Positions 17,924 through 29,733 of a stretch of 64,000 nt of DNA are shown here, one piece after another. Below the pieces are notes generated by a model. The model did not search any database. It was not told the DNA's origin and saw nothing but the letters and a program-made list of their open reading frames with translations. Location: assembly GCA_002256985.1 (NCBI GenBank), contig NCGO01000004.1, positions 1-64,000 of the forward strand. The letters run 5' to 3'. The first letter of the stretch is position 1. Each line of letters begins with the position of its first letter. A program made the position numbers and the translations under genes. The stretch comes from Novosphingobium sp. 28-62-57 (GTDB lineage Bacteria > Pseudomonadota > Alphaproteobacteria > Sphingomonadales > Sphingomonadaceae).

Positions 17924-18182
17924 TCCTTAAAACGCCCTTCGACAGGACTCGGCGTAGTGGACGGGATGAACGAGGCACGGCCCCGGATTTCGGTCCGCGC
18001 ACTAGGAGGGGAAGGTGGCCCAAGTCAAGGCTGTGCGTTCAAGGGCCATGCTACCGAGCCTTTGATACGTTCTTTGCCGTTGCGGTGGCATTTGGCTTTC
18101 ACTGGGTCTGCTGCACCAAATCCGGCTTTCCCCTGCCAAAATTCTGCGTCATGTTGGCCTTCTGGTGCCGGGGCAAAAATCG

Positions 18183-20627
18183 ATGCTGAGTTCCGAAGGT
18201 GTGCATGGACCAATCCATAAAGGTGCAGACTTGGCTGATTGGCCGGCGGTCGACGCTATTTTCACCAAAGCGCTGGAAATGGAGGCTGACCAGCGTGAGG
18301 ATTGGGTGCGCAATCAACTACAGCATGATCCACAAGCGCTTGATCATGCGTTGAAATTGCTGCGCGCGCTGGATCAGACGCCCGATTTTCTGGAAGTTGC
18401 GCTAGACGATCAGCAACACCCTGCCGAGGGTGAAGCGGCGCAAGGGCGGCTTGGCGTGTGGCAGATCGAAGGCGTTCTGGGCCAGGGCGGGATGGGCGTG
18501 GTCCATGCGGTTACGCGCGCCGAAGGCGGCTTCGAACAACGCGGTGCGCTCAAGCAGATCCGTGCCGATGGGCTGATCGATGTGGCACGCTTTGCGACAG
18601 AGCGCCAACTGCTGGCCGAACTGGACCACCCCGGAATTGCGCGCCTGCTGGATGGTGGTGTCGATGCGCAAGGCCGCCCATGGATGGTCATGGAACGGAT
18701 CGATGGAGTGTCGATCGACCGCTGGTGCAAGGAGCGCGCGCTTCCCTTGGCCCGCCGCATTGCGCTGGTAATCGAACTCGCCGATGCGGTCAGCGCGGCG
18801 CATCGCATGCTGGTGCTGCATCGCGATCTCAAACCCGGCAATGTGCTGGTTTGCAAAGACGGCCGCCCGCGCGTGATCGACTTTGGCATTGCCAAGCGGC
18901 TCAATCTGTCCGCCGAGACAGAGGGCGCGTTGCCGTTGTCGGCCCCATATGCTGCGCCGGAGCTGCTCACCGGCACGCCGCCCGGCCCGCCGGTTGATGT
19001 TTATGGCGCGGCAGCGGTGCTTTATGAACTGGCCTGCGGCACCCCGCCGATCAACCTTGATGGCTTGCCGATTGCACTGGCTATCGGGCGCGTCATCGAT
19101 CAGCCGCCAGAGCGATTGGTGGCACGGCGCGCAGGCACGCCCGTCCTGGCAGAGGCTCCGGCAGGGCTGGTCAAAGACCTTGATGCCATTCTGGCCCGGG
19201 CGCTGCGCAAGGAACCGGCGGATCGCTATCCTTCGCTTGATGCCTTTGCCGAAGATCTGCGTCGTGCGCTCGATGGCCGGGCCGTCAGCGCGCGTTCGGG
19301 TGACAAGGCCTACCGCCTGCGCCGCGCGGTGTGGCGCGCGCGCTGGCCGATTGCGGCGTCCTTGGCCTTGATCGTAGCGCTTTCGGGCGGTTTGATCGCC
19401 ACGCTGGTGCAAATGCGCGAGGCCGAGGCCGCGCGTGACCGGGCGCTGGCCGAGGAAGAACGCGGCGAAGCGGTGCGGCAGTCGCTTTACCTCGTCCTGG
19501 CTGAAAGCGCTGATACGGCAGGGGCCGATGCCACATCGCGCGAGGTGCTGGACCGCGCCACCGCGCGCATCACCGCCAACTTCGCGCGCGATCCGGCAGA
19601 ATCCGCGCGGGTCTTGCACGCGCTGGGCGAATTGTACTTCTACCTTGGCGATTATGATGCGGCGCAAACCGCATTGCAGCCCTTGCTTTCCGCGCCTGCC
19701 GCCGAGATTCCGGCCGAAACGCAGGCCGCAGCGCGCTATGACATGGCGCAAGTGCGGGTAAGGCTTGGCAAGACCGACGAGGCGCGGGCGCTGCTGGCGC
19801 AAGCGCAGGATTACTGGCGGCAGGACCCGGCCAAATGGAGCGCAAGGCTGCTCGACAGCCGCGTGGTTGAAGCGCAACTGGTGCGGGTCACCGATCCCGC
19901 AGCGGCGATTGCGCTGCTGCGCGATGCGCTGGTGCAGCACACGGCCATGCACGGGGCGGACAACCGGCAGGCAGGGGTGTTTCACAACAATCTGGGCGTG
20001 ACATTGCAGGCTTCGGGTGATCTTGAAGGGGCGGCAGACGCCTTGCGCAAGGCGCAACTGGTGTGGCAGCGCACGGGCCTGATCGAAACGCCCGATGCGC
20101 TGAACACCGCCAACAACCTTGCCGCGATTGAAACGCTGTCGGGCAGGCCTGAAGCTGCCGAACCGCTGTTTGCGCAAGCCGTGCAGGTGCGGCGCAAGCT
20201 GTTTGGCGCATCGGGCGGAACCGCGGCGCTGCTCAGCAATCATGGCAAAGTGCTGCTGCAACTGGGCCGGGTTGATCAGGCTTTGGCAGCGTTGACCGAG
20301 TCTGCGGCCATGGCCGAGAGTTACACCGGCACCGGCAGCATGGGCCACGTGGCGGCGCTGTCTGGCCTTGCCGATGCGCAACTGGCCAAGCCTTTGCCCG
20401 AAGCGCTGGGCACGGCGCGGCGTGCAGTGGCGGCGGCAGCGGGCGGGAAGACTCCGCCGCCGGCAAAGGCGATGGCGCTGCTGTCACTGGCGCGGGCAGA
20501 AATGGCGTTTGGCACGCGCGCGGCGGCGGTTGATGCGCTGGGTCAGGCGGATGCGGTCATCGCGGCCCTTGGCCCGGCAGGCGCGAGGATTGCCGCAGCG
20601 GCAAAGCAGGTGCGCAGCAGCCTGTAG
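18183..20627 (+). CDS. Membrane Ser/Thr protein kinase with TPR-like C-terminus
   Basis: An 814-residue Hanks-type kinase. Glycine loop LGQGGMGVV (residues 99-107), catalytic Lys K124 (ALKQI), HRDLKPGN (213-220), DFG (233-235) and a YAAPELL segment are all present, so it should be active. A membrane helix near residues 390-410 (WPIAASLALIVALSGGLIA) precedes a periplasmic region rich in TPR-like helices. It is convergent with an ECF sigma gene only 6 bases away; kinase and sigma of these types recur together. An in-frame GTG at 18165 is an alternative start. Confidence 0.88.
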   Translation: MLSSEGVHGPIHKGADLADWPAVDAIFTKALEMEADQREDWVRNQLQHDPQALDHALKLLRALDQTPDFLEVALDDQQHPAEGEAAQGRLGVWQIEGVLGQGGMGVVHAVTRAEGGFEQRGALKQIRADGLIDVARFATERQLLAELDHPGIARLLDGGVDAQGRPWMVMERIDGVSIDRWCKERALPLARRIALVIELADAVSAAHRMLVLHRDLKPGNVLVCKDGRPRVIDFGIAKRLNLSAETEGALPLSAPYAAPELLTGTPPGPPVDVYGAAAVLYELACGTPPINLDGLPIALAIGRVIDQPPERLVARRAGTPVLAEAPAGLVKDLDAILARALRKEPADRYPSLDAFAEDLRRALDGRAVSARSGDKAYRLRRAVWRARWPIAASLALIVALSGGLIATLVQMREAEAARDRALAEEERGEAVRQSLYLVLAESADTAGADATSREVLDRATARITANFARDPAESARVLHALGELYFYLGDYDAAQTALQPLLSAPAAEIPAETQAAARYDMAQVRVRLGKTDEARALLAQAQDYWRQDPAKWSARLLDSRVVEAQLVRVTDPAAAIALLRDALVQHTAMHGADNRQAGVFHNNLGVTLQASGDLEGAADALRKAQLVWQRTGLIETPDALNTANNLAAIETLSGRPEAAEPLFAQAVQVRRKLFGASGGTAALLSNHGKVLLQLGRVDQALAALTESAAMAESYTGTGSMGHVAALSGLADAQLAKPLPEALGTARRAVAAAAGGKTPPPAKAMALLSLARAEMAFGTRAAAVDALGQADAVIAALGPAGARIAAAAKQVRSSL

Positions 20628-20633
20628 TCAGCG

Positions 20634-21167
20634 TTACGGTGCTGCGCTGGTATCGTCCATGTCTACCAGCAGCAGCGCGCGCGCCTTTACCCAATCGCGC
20701 CGCACCGTGCGTTCGTTGCAATCGAGCATCTTGGCGATTTCCGGTTCGGAATAGCCGCCATAGAAGCGCAGCTCCACCACTTGCGCCAGACGCGGCGCGA
20801 AGGCTGCCAGCCGATCCAGCGCGGCATCGAGCGCCACCAGCCGATCATCGCTTTCCCAGTAGACGTCGGGCAGATCGTCCTCAAACGTCTCTGCCTCCTG
20901 GCCGCCGCCGCGTTTGGCCGCGATCCGGGCTTGCGCATGGTTGACCAGAATCTGCCGCATGGCGCGGGCCGATGTGCGCAGGAAGTGCGCCTCATCGGCG
21001 AATTGGCCCACTTGCCGCAGCTTCAGGAAGGATTCGTTGACGAGCGCGGTGGAGCGCAACGTTTCCCCCGCGCCATAGCGCCACCGCAGATCGCGCGCGA
21101 TGCGCTTCAACTGCGGGTAAAGCGCTTCGATCAGCGGACGGTCTTGGGCGGTCTCCGGCAGTGGCAC
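20634..21167 (-). CDS. ECF-type RNA polymerase sigma factor (kinase-associated, TIGR02999 type)
   Basis: A 177-residue sigma-70-like protein. Region 2 is YPQLKRIARDLRWRYGAGET, followed by STALVNESFLKL and AHFLRTSARAMRQILVNHA; region 4 is GYSEPEIAKMLDCNERTVRR. This is the sigma subfamily usually linked to Ser/Thr kinases rather than to an anti-sigma factor, and no anti-sigma gene is present here. The start is a GTG preceded at some distance by GGAG. The convergent kinase gene is the probable partner; phosphorylation control is an inference. Confidence 0.86.
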   Translation of the reverse strand: MPLPETAQDRPLIEALYPQLKRIARDLRWRYGAGETLRSTALVNESFLKLRQVGQFADEAHFLRTSARAMRQILVNHAQARIAAKRGGGQEAETFEDDLPDVYWESDDRLVALDAALDRLAAFAPRLAQVVELRFYGGYSEPEIAKMLDCNERTVRRDWVKARALLLVDMDDTSAAP

Positions 21168-21183
21168 GCGGATTTTACTCCAT

Positions 21184-21648
21184 TCAGGAAGCAGGTGCGG
21201 AATAGGTGACGGTCACTTGCAGCGAACCATCATCTTCGCCGCTGGGGCTGGTAGTGATCTGCATGGCCGGGCTGCTGGCCTCACCTTTGCCCATGGCCAG
21301 CATGCGCGCTTCGCCGGTGGCCATTTCCGTCACCACCGCCATGCCCGCAGTGGCACCCTGTTTGCGATAGTGATCGATCACGGCCTGCGGTTGCGCTTTG
21401 ACGGAATAGGCCAGCAGGCCTTCGGCGGTTGCCCCCGGCTTGCTGGCTACGGTGATGATTTTTGCGCCGGGATAGACTGCGGCAAAGGCGGGAAGGTTAT
21501 CGGGCAAGGCTATGCCGCCACCATCCACGCTGGTGCTGACCGTCACTTTCTCCCCGGTTTCGCGGTTTTCAATCGTCTGCTCGGCAGTGTTGCTGCCACA
21601 GCCAGATGTGGCCAGGGCAATGGACAGTGCGGGAATCAGCAAGCGCAT
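21184..21648 (-). CDS. Probable lipoprotein of unknown function
   Basis: 154 residues. MRLLIPALSIALATSGCGSN looks like a lipoprotein signal with Cys17 as the lipidation site, although the lipobox (TSGC) is not canonical. The mature part (LPAFAAVYPGAKIITVASKP; VIDHYRKQGATAGM) resembles periplasmic sphingomonad proteins with no assigned role. GGAGA lies just before ATG 21648. It is upstream of, and in the same direction as, the sigma gene, with 16 bases between them, so the two may be co-transcribed. Confidence 0.7.
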   Translation of the reverse strand: MRLLIPALSIALATSGCGSNTAEQTIENRETGEKVTVSTSVDGGGIALPDNLPAFAAVYPGAKIITVASKPGATAEGLLAYSVKAQPQAVIDHYRKQGATAGMAVVTEMATGEARMLAMGKGEASSPAMQITTSPSGEDDGSLQVTVTYSAPAS

Positions 21649-21667
21649 GGTGGTCTCCATCGTAGTG

Positions 21668-22138
21668 TTACATATGCCGTGTGGTTGCATCGGCTGGCAG
21701 TGATCCATCGCACCAAGTGTGCGAACTTTCGGACAGGTGCTGAAAGATTTGGGCGCTTGACGGAAAGCTGAGCCGCCCCAATTGGGCCGCACGCTGCGCG
21801 CCGATGGCAAGCATCAGCCGGTCGAGCACAGCCATTGGATCGGGCGCTCGAACGCAGGACGCGGGATGCCGCAGCAGCAACGTAGCGCGCCCATCGGCAT
21901 GGCAGGCCAGCCAGATGCTCTCATCTTCAAGCGTGATGGCGAACGGGGCTGAATCGGGCGGCGGGTTTGTCCGGCGGCCGATCCAGCAGTGCAACTGGCC
22001 GCAAGCAGCGCCGCCCGATCCCGCAGCCAAGGCGCCGGGCTGGGCAGATAGCTCGCCGGGGCCGGGAATGGCCTCGTCGCGCTCTGTCCAGACGCCTGCG
22101 GCATCAACGCGCAGAACTTTGCCGATCAATGTGCCCAC
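21668..22138 (-). CDS. Hypothetical protein, about 156 aa
   Basis: The frame contains a credible globular sequence (GTLIGKVLRVDAAGVWTERD; FAITLEDESIWLACHADGRA; LDRLMLAIGAQRAAQLGRLS). A GTG at 22138 preceded by GAGG is the likeliest start; upward extension gives residues that look non-coding. No family is recognised. It ends 19 bases before the lipoprotein start and could be in the same transcript. Confidence 0.45.
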   Translation of the reverse strand: MGTLIGKVLRVDAAGVWTERDEAIPGPGELSAQPGALAAGSGGAACGQLHCWIGRRTNPPPDSAPFAITLEDESIWLACHADGRATLLLRHPASCVRAPDPMAVLDRLMLAIGAQRAAQLGRLSFPSSAQIFQHLSESSHTWCDGSLPADATTRHM

Positions 22139-22346
22139 GCTGCCAACCTCGCGACCTGTTTTGCTGAACCCTTTCAGAACTAAACAGGAAGCGCGCGTGA
22201 AACCGGACACGCGCCGCACATATGCACGCGGCGCACACGAAAATTTTCTGCAAGCCGCCATGTCCGGTTTCAGCCGCAATCCCTGTTTTGATCCTGTGAG
22301 GGGGTTGCAACCGCATCACCGGGCCCCCGCAACAAGGGGATAGTCC

Positions 22347-25300
22347 ATGCGCTCTGCCACCACTCGCCGGATCGGTTTTCAGCACTTCACCACCAGCCGC
22401 ACTGCCATTGTGGCAGCACTCATGCTTGCGCCGGTTGCGTTGCCGGATGTGGCGATGGCCGAGACATGCCTGCTGGATCGGAACATTAACGGCATTGCTG
22501 ATGCCAGCGCGGACAACGACGGTGGAGCGTTCGACGATGGTGGTGATGACCGAAGTCTTTCCTGCGGCGTTGAGGCAGAAACATCCGGTTCTGAAAACAT
22601 TGCAATTGGCTGGCGCGCCCGTGCAGGAAATGAAGCGCTCCCAAGTGATCAGGCGACCGCAATCGGGTTTACGGCAACCGCTGACGGTGCCCAAACCTTG
22701 GCTGTGGGACATAGTGCTACCGCATTTGGTACTGCGTCCGTCGCACTAGGTGCTGATTCGTTTACGTTGAGCAACGGTGGCGTTGCTCTTGGTGGGCGCG
22801 CAAGTGCGCAGCGGGTGGATGCTGTTGCTATCGGTCGGGATAGCGATTCATCTGGTACAGGGGCTGTGGCAATCGGCGCGGAAAGCCAGACCGATACGAT
22901 CGGATCGGTGGCAATCGGGTCCAAAGCTACTGCGTTAGGAGCCAGAACTCTTGCCATTGGCGGTGATAGTTCGGATCTTGATGAATTAGGTGCATCGGCC
23001 GGTGGTGAGAACGCCACAGCGGTTGGTGTTGATACATTCGCCAACGCCCATGCGACGGCTCTGGGCGCTGGCGCCGCCGCATTTACCAACAGCACGGCGA
23101 TCGGCGCACGGGCCAGAACTTCTGCTGAAAATGCCATTGCAGTTGGCGATCAAGCTAATGTGTCGGCCATAAACGGCATCGCCATCGGGCGCGGCACGCA
23201 GGCCAACGGTAATGATAGCATCGCAATTGGCGGCGACAGCGGAGATTCTGGACAGAGCGGAGCAGAAACACGAGGGCTTGCAAGCATCGCTATCGGAAAT
23301 GACTCAAAGTCGTTTGGTGCTTTCGCCACAGCCCTAGGAACAGGTACGAGTGCCACCGGCGACAATAGTCTAACGATTGGTGCCTATTCAATGACAACCG
23401 GCGCGCAAGCAACAGCGCTGGGCGTGCTGGCTGAAGCAACGGCCATGAACGCCACAGCCACTGGCACGTTTGCCAGCGCTTCTGCAGCAGGCGCAACCGC
23501 ACTCGGTTCAGAAACCCGCGCCGATGGCGAAAGCAGCGTGGTGATCGGTTATCAGTCTGGCGCGGATGGGTTTGCCAGCATTGCTATCGGGGCGGAGTCA
23601 GTGGCCGATGGTGATCAGGCGATCACGCTGGGCGGCACCGCGCGCGGCATCGGCGCGATTGCGCTGGGCGGATCGTCGAGCGCCGGGGATGGCAATGCCA
23701 CGGCGCTGGGGGCCGGGGCCAATGCCTCTGCCGGGGCATCGACCGCCATTGGCGCAAGCGCGCAAGGGGCCGGGCAATCTGCCGTTGCGGTGGGGTCGAA
23801 CGCCAATGCCGCCGGAGCAAGTTCGGTGGCATTGGGTGGCCTCGCATCGGCGCAGGGCAACAACAGCTTGGCCGCGGGGCACAATACACAGGCCTTTGCC
23901 GAGGAAGCGACCGCAGTTGGCGCGGGCAGCTATGCCGGTGCGGCCTATGCCACAGTCTTCGGCGTGCAGAGCACGGCGCTTGGCGCACGCTCGGTCGTGA
24001 TCGGTCCGCAGGCGACGGCGATGACCGACAACAGCATTGCGCTGGGTTCGACAGCGCGGGCAGAGGGGCTGAGTTCCACCGTGATCGGGGCAGGGGCCAA
24101 TGTCATCAGCACCGCCAGCAATGCCGTTGCGCTTGGCGCGGGTTCTGTCGCTGACCGTGAAAACAGCGTCTCGATAGGCACAGCCGGGGCCGAGCGGGTC
24201 ATCGCCAATGTCGCCAGCGGCGTGGAAAAGACCGACGCCGTCAACCTTGCGCAGCTCGATAGCGTGGCGGTAACCGCGCAACTGGCGCAGACCAGCGCCG
24301 CCTCTGCAGTCACCACTGCCAACCGCGCTGCTGCCGATGCTGCCGCCGTGCTGGGCACCGCCACGGCTGCTGATACCAAGGCAACAACCGCGCTGGCCAC
24401 CGCCAACCAAGCGGCCAGCGATGCCAGCACCGCCCTTGCAGCAGTTACCGGCGCGCAAGGGGCTGCTGGAACGGCTCTGCAAGCCGCAACCGAGGCCCGA
24501 ACGGCCGCTACAGCCGCTCAAGGCACCGCTGACACTGCTCTGGCGGCAGCTGGTGCAGCACAAGGCACGGCTGACAGCGCTCTGACCGCAGCAAGTGCCG
24601 CACAAGGCACGGCCAACTCTGCGCTCAGCGCAGCCAGCGCCGCCGATGCAAAGGCCACCACCGCTCTTGCCGCCGCCACCGGAGCCGCTGCGATCAGCGC
24701 CGGGATCGATGGCCGGATCAGCGCGGTGGAGGACAAGAATCTGGTGCAGGACGGCCGCATTCAGACGCTGGAAAACCTCACCGGCACCGCCATTGGCAAT
24801 GCTGCCGTGGCCAAGGACCGGGCGGATCAGGCGCTTGCGGCCAACACCGCGCAGGATCAGGCCATTGGCACCGTGCGCACGCTGGCCGAGGGCAATGCCT
24901 CGCGGTTGACGGCGGTGGAGGCCGATGTCGCCACGCTGTTTGGCGCGATCCCTTCGCAAGCCAATGGCATGAACGCGCTGGCACTGGGCAGCGGCAGCTT
25001 GGCGCAGAGTGACGACTCAGTTGCCATCGGCAGCGGGGCGATGGCTGGCGATGGCGCGGCTGTGGCCATCGGCCTTGCCAACCAGGCGATGGGCAATGGC
25101 GCGGTGGCCATCGGGGACCCGAACTTTGCCACAGGCGACGGCGCAGTGGCCGTGGGCAAGGACAATACCGCGACGGGGCAAGCCGCGATTGCGCTGGGCG
25201 ATACCAGCGTGGCCAATGGCGCATCGGCCTTTGCCGCCGGGCTTCAGGCCAACGCCACCGGAGCCAGCGCGATTGCGCTGGGGCAGGAGGCGCAGGCAAC

Positions 25301-25850
25301 GGGGGCAGGGGCCATCGCCATTGGCGCTGGCGCAACGGCGGGCTTTGCCGGGTCCGTGGCCATCGGGGACGAAGCCCATACCGTGCGTGACAACCAGATC
25401 CTGCTCGGCAGCCTTGCCAAGACGTACACGATGCCCGGCATCTCCACCGCCGCCAGCCGTGCGGCGCAGCAGGGTGCGGTGAAGCTGGTTACCACCGATG
25501 CGGCGGGCAATCTGGCCACCACCGATTTCGATATCGCCCGCTTTGGCCAGCTGGAAAGCAGCGTTGCGGCCAATGGCGTGCAAGTGGTGGAACTGCGCAA
25601 CCAGCTTTCCAGCTTTGAACGGTCGGCCAATGGCGGGATTGCGGCGGCCATGGCGATGGGCGGCACGATGATCCCGCCCGATGCCTCGTTCGCGGTCAGC
25701 TTCAACCTGGCGACCTATCGCGGGCAGCAGGGCTTTTCCGGGGCACTGGTGGCGCGTGCTTCGGAAAACGTGTGGGTATCGGGCGGCATCGCGGGTTCCA
25801 CCGCGCGCGGTTCCACCGGTGGGCGCGTGGGCGTGACGTTCGGCTGGTAA
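22347..25850 (+). CDS. Trimeric autotransporter adhesin (YadA/Hia-like)
   Basis: A 1,167-residue surface adhesin. An extended signal peptide (residues 1-38, ending PDVAMA) is followed by many 14-residue YadA-head repeats (pattern AxAIGxxxxA) to about residue 610. A neck (KTDAVNLAQLDSV, near 632), an alanine-rich coiled-coil stalk (about 640-830), a second head (about 875-1018) and a YadA membrane anchor ending in Trp (GGRVGVTFGW) complete it. It forms trimers in the outer membrane and mediates adhesion. AAGGGG precedes the start. The first third of the gene has noticeably different codon use from the rest. Confidence 0.95.
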   Translation: MRSATTRRIGFQHFTTSRTAIVAALMLAPVALPDVAMAETCLLDRNINGIADASADNDGGAFDDGGDDRSLSCGVEAETSGSENIAIGWRARAGNEALPSDQATAIGFTATADGAQTLAVGHSATAFGTASVALGADSFTLSNGGVALGGRASAQRVDAVAIGRDSDSSGTGAVAIGAESQTDTIGSVAIGSKATALGARTLAIGGDSSDLDELGASAGGENATAVGVDTFANAHATALGAGAAAFTNSTAIGARARTSAENAIAVGDQANVSAINGIAIGRGTQANGNDSIAIGGDSGDSGQSGAETRGLASIAIGNDSKSFGAFATALGTGTSATGDNSLTIGAYSMTTGAQATALGVLAEATAMNATATGTFASASAAGATALGSETRADGESSVVIGYQSGADGFASIAIGAESVADGDQAITLGGTARGIGAIALGGSSSAGDGNATALGAGANASAGASTAIGASAQGAGQSAVAVGSNANAAGASSVALGGLASAQGNNSLAAGHNTQAFAEEATAVGAGSYAGAAYATVFGVQSTALGARSVVIGPQATAMTDNSIALGSTARAEGLSSTVIGAGANVISTASNAVALGAGSVADRENSVSIGTAGAERVIANVASGVEKTDAVNLAQLDSVAVTAQLAQTSAASAVTTANRAAADAAAVLGTATAADTKATTALATANQAASDASTALAAVTGAQGAAGTALQAATEARTAATAAQGTADTALAAAGAAQGTADSALTAASAAQGTANSALSAASAADAKATTALAAATGAAAISAGIDGRISAVEDKNLVQDGRIQTLENLTGTAIGNAAVAKDRADQALAANTAQDQAIGTVRTLAEGNASRLTAVEADVATLFGAIPSQANGMNALALGSGSLAQSDDSVAIGSGAMAGDGAAVAIGLANQAMGNGAVAIGDPNFATGDGAVAVGKDNTATGQAAIALGDTSVANGASAFAAGLQANATGASAIALGQEAQATGAGAIAIGAGATAGFAGSVAIGDEAHTVRDNQILLGSLAKTYTMPGISTAASRAAQQGAVKLVTTDAAGNLATTDFDIARFGQLESSVAANGVQVVELRNQLSSFERSANGGIAAAMAMGGTMIPPDASFAVSFNLATYRGQQGFSGALVARASENVWVSGGIAGSTARGSTGGRVGVTFGW

Positions 25851-28033
<2,183 letters not shown>

Positions 28034-28037
28034 CGGC

Positions 28038-29078
28038 ATGGACCTCAATCTTATGCGGCGCGGTGGCCAGAAGCCTGGAAACCTGCTGCGGCGCGCGCTC
28101 AAAGTGCCGGTCTGGGCCGACCTTGGCCTGCGGTTGGGGGCGGCCTTCTTGCTGATCGGCGTCGTCGTGCTGGTTCACTGGCTTGACCGGGCGGGCCTGA
28201 AGGACACGCACGACGGGCAGATCAGCTTCCTCGATGTCGTCTATTTCACGATGATTTCGATCACCACCACCGGCTTTGGCGATATCGCCCCGGTCAGTGA
28301 CCGTTCGCGCCTGATCGAGGCAGTGATCGTCACGCCCATCCGCATTGCGGTGCTCTTCATCTTTGTCGGCACGGCCTACAATTTCATCATCAAGCGCAGC
28401 TGGGAAAGGTTTCGCATGGCGCAGATCCAGAAGAACCTAACCGACCACATCGTCGTCCTGGGCTTTGGCGTATCGGGCGCAGAAGCGGTGGCGGAACTGA
28501 TCGCGCGGGGCACTTCGCCCGAATGCATCGTGGTGATCGATCCCAGCGAGGCGCGGCTGGAGGCGGCATCCAAACTGGGCTGCAATGTGATGGAAGGCGA
28601 TGCCACGCGCGATGCCACGCTGATCGATGTGCATATTGCCCGGGCGCGTGCCGTGCTCGTCTCGGCCGGGCGGGATGATACCTCGATCCTGATTACGCTG
28701 ACGGCGCGCCATATTGCGCCCAGTGTGCCAATCAGCACCGTGGTGCGCGCGGCTGATAATGAAGTGCTGGCCCAGCAGGCAGGCGCATCCACCGTGATCA
28801 ATCCGGTGCGGTTTACCGGGCTGCTGATGGCCGGCTGCGCCAATGGCACGCATGTGGCCGAATATCTGACCGATCTGGCGTCTATCCAAGGGCGCGTTCA
28901 ATTGGTCGAGCGGCAGATCTCATCGGCGGAGGCGGGCAAGGCGCTGTCCGAACTTACCAGCGGGCGGGGCCTGCGTATCCTGCGCGCAGGCCGGACTATC
29001 GGTTTTTGGGAGCCAGAAGCGGCGCAATTGCAGTCTGGCGATGTGATCGTGGAGATCGTGCCGACGGCAAATGATTAG
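28038..29078 (+). CDS. Two-TM potassium channel with TrkA-N (RCK) domain
   Basis: 346 residues. Two hydrophobic helices (about 30-48 and 92-113) flank a pore loop with filter TTGFG (residues 77-81, in ITTTGFGDIAPVSD). A cytoplasmic Rossmann RCK domain follows (IVVLGFGVSGAEAVAEL). The architecture is that of MthK/Kch-type ligand-gated K+ channels; the filter differs slightly from the usual TVGYG. It starts 4 bases after the NlpD-like gene and is probably co-transcribed with it and serS. Confidence 0.85.
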   Translation: MDLNLMRRGGQKPGNLLRRALKVPVWADLGLRLGAAFLLIGVVVLVHWLDRAGLKDTHDGQISFLDVVYFTMISITTTGFGDIAPVSDRSRLIEAVIVTPIRIAVLFIFVGTAYNFIIKRSWERFRMAQIQKNLTDHIVVLGFGVSGAEAVAELIARGTSPECIVVIDPSEARLEAASKLGCNVMEGDATRDATLIDVHIARARAVLVSAGRDDTSILITLTARHIAPSVPISTVVRAADNEVLAQQAGASTVINPVRFTGLLMAGCANGTHVAEYLTDLASIQGRVQLVERQISSAEAGKALSELTSGRGLRILRAGRTIGFWEPEAAQLQSGDVIVEIVPTAND

Positions 29079-29085
29079 ATTTTTT

Positions 29086-29150
29086 CCGTTCGTGTCGAGC
29101 GAAGTCGAGACACTTGTTCGCAATGTCTCGACTTCGCTCGACACGAACGG
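29086..29150. repeat. Dispersed palindromic repeat, family A
   Basis: A perfect 27-bp inverted repeat (arms contain TCGTGTCGAGCGAAGTCGAG) with an 11-base loop, between convergent genes. Further copies are at 47676-47743 and 52443-52536. It could form a bidirectional terminator-like hairpin. Confidence 0.92.
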
Positions 29151-29173
29151 ATTTCTCTCTTTGAAGCAGTTTC

Positions 29174-29581
29174 TTAAACCACCAGAAACGCCAGCCCCAT
29201 CGACAGATAGGCCACCAGCCAGAACCCGCCATCGATCAGTGCCAGCCGCGTGCTGATGCGCTGTTGCGAATAGCTGATCCACAGCGAGGGGATGACAAAG
29301 GCAATCGCAAGGCCGCCCGACATCATGAAGTAGAGCCACCACTTCACGTCCAGCGTGGCCTGCCCCACGCGCGCGAACATGTGGCCCATCATGGCCGATG
29401 TCACGAACAACAGCACGGCAGACAGCGCGGCGGTGCGGGCGGGCGAGCGGCGGATGCCCAGTTTGCCCGGCCCCACTTCCTCCAGCCGCGCACGGCCAAA
29501 CACCGGCCCATACCACAGCGCCGAGACGGCAAGGGCCGCAAGTGTTGCAACCACGACGGCTATCCAGTTGACCGGACCCAT
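29174..29581 (-). CDS. DUF1761 membrane protein
   Basis: A 135-residue protein with four predicted membrane helices, starting [20 protein letters not shown]. The Trp-Tyr-Gly segment followed by PVFG, and a conserved mid-region ([19 protein letters not shown]), fit the DUF1761 family, whose function is unknown. ATG 29581 lies at the left of the region shared with the divergent rimO gene. Confidence 0.75.
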   Translation of the reverse strand: MGPVNWIAVVVATLAALAVSALWYGPVFGRARLEEVGPGKLGIRRSPARTAALSAVLLFVTSAMMGHMFARVGQATLDVKWWLYFMMSGGLAIAFVIPSLWISYSQQRISTRLALIDGGFWLVAYLSMGLAFLVV

Positions 29582-29733
29582 TATTTCCTACTTCACCAAG
29601 CCCCCGCTGGCGTTCACGCTACGCCCCTGTGCCCCGCTTGGCAACGCCATGCGCGCCCATGTTGGACACGAGTTTAAGGGCACAGGTGACGGGACGTGCA
29701 TTTTCGCCTATGGGCCGCGCCATAATGGCAAGC

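Noticed and set aside
18402-20381. 659-residue frame antisense to the kinase
   Set aside because: His/Arg/Gln-rich shadow with no domain; the kinase strand has all catalytic motifs.
22560-25400. CRISPR or DNA tandem-repeat array
   Set aside because: The regularity is at protein level (14-residue adhesin head repeats); DNA repeats and spacers are not conserved as in CRISPR.
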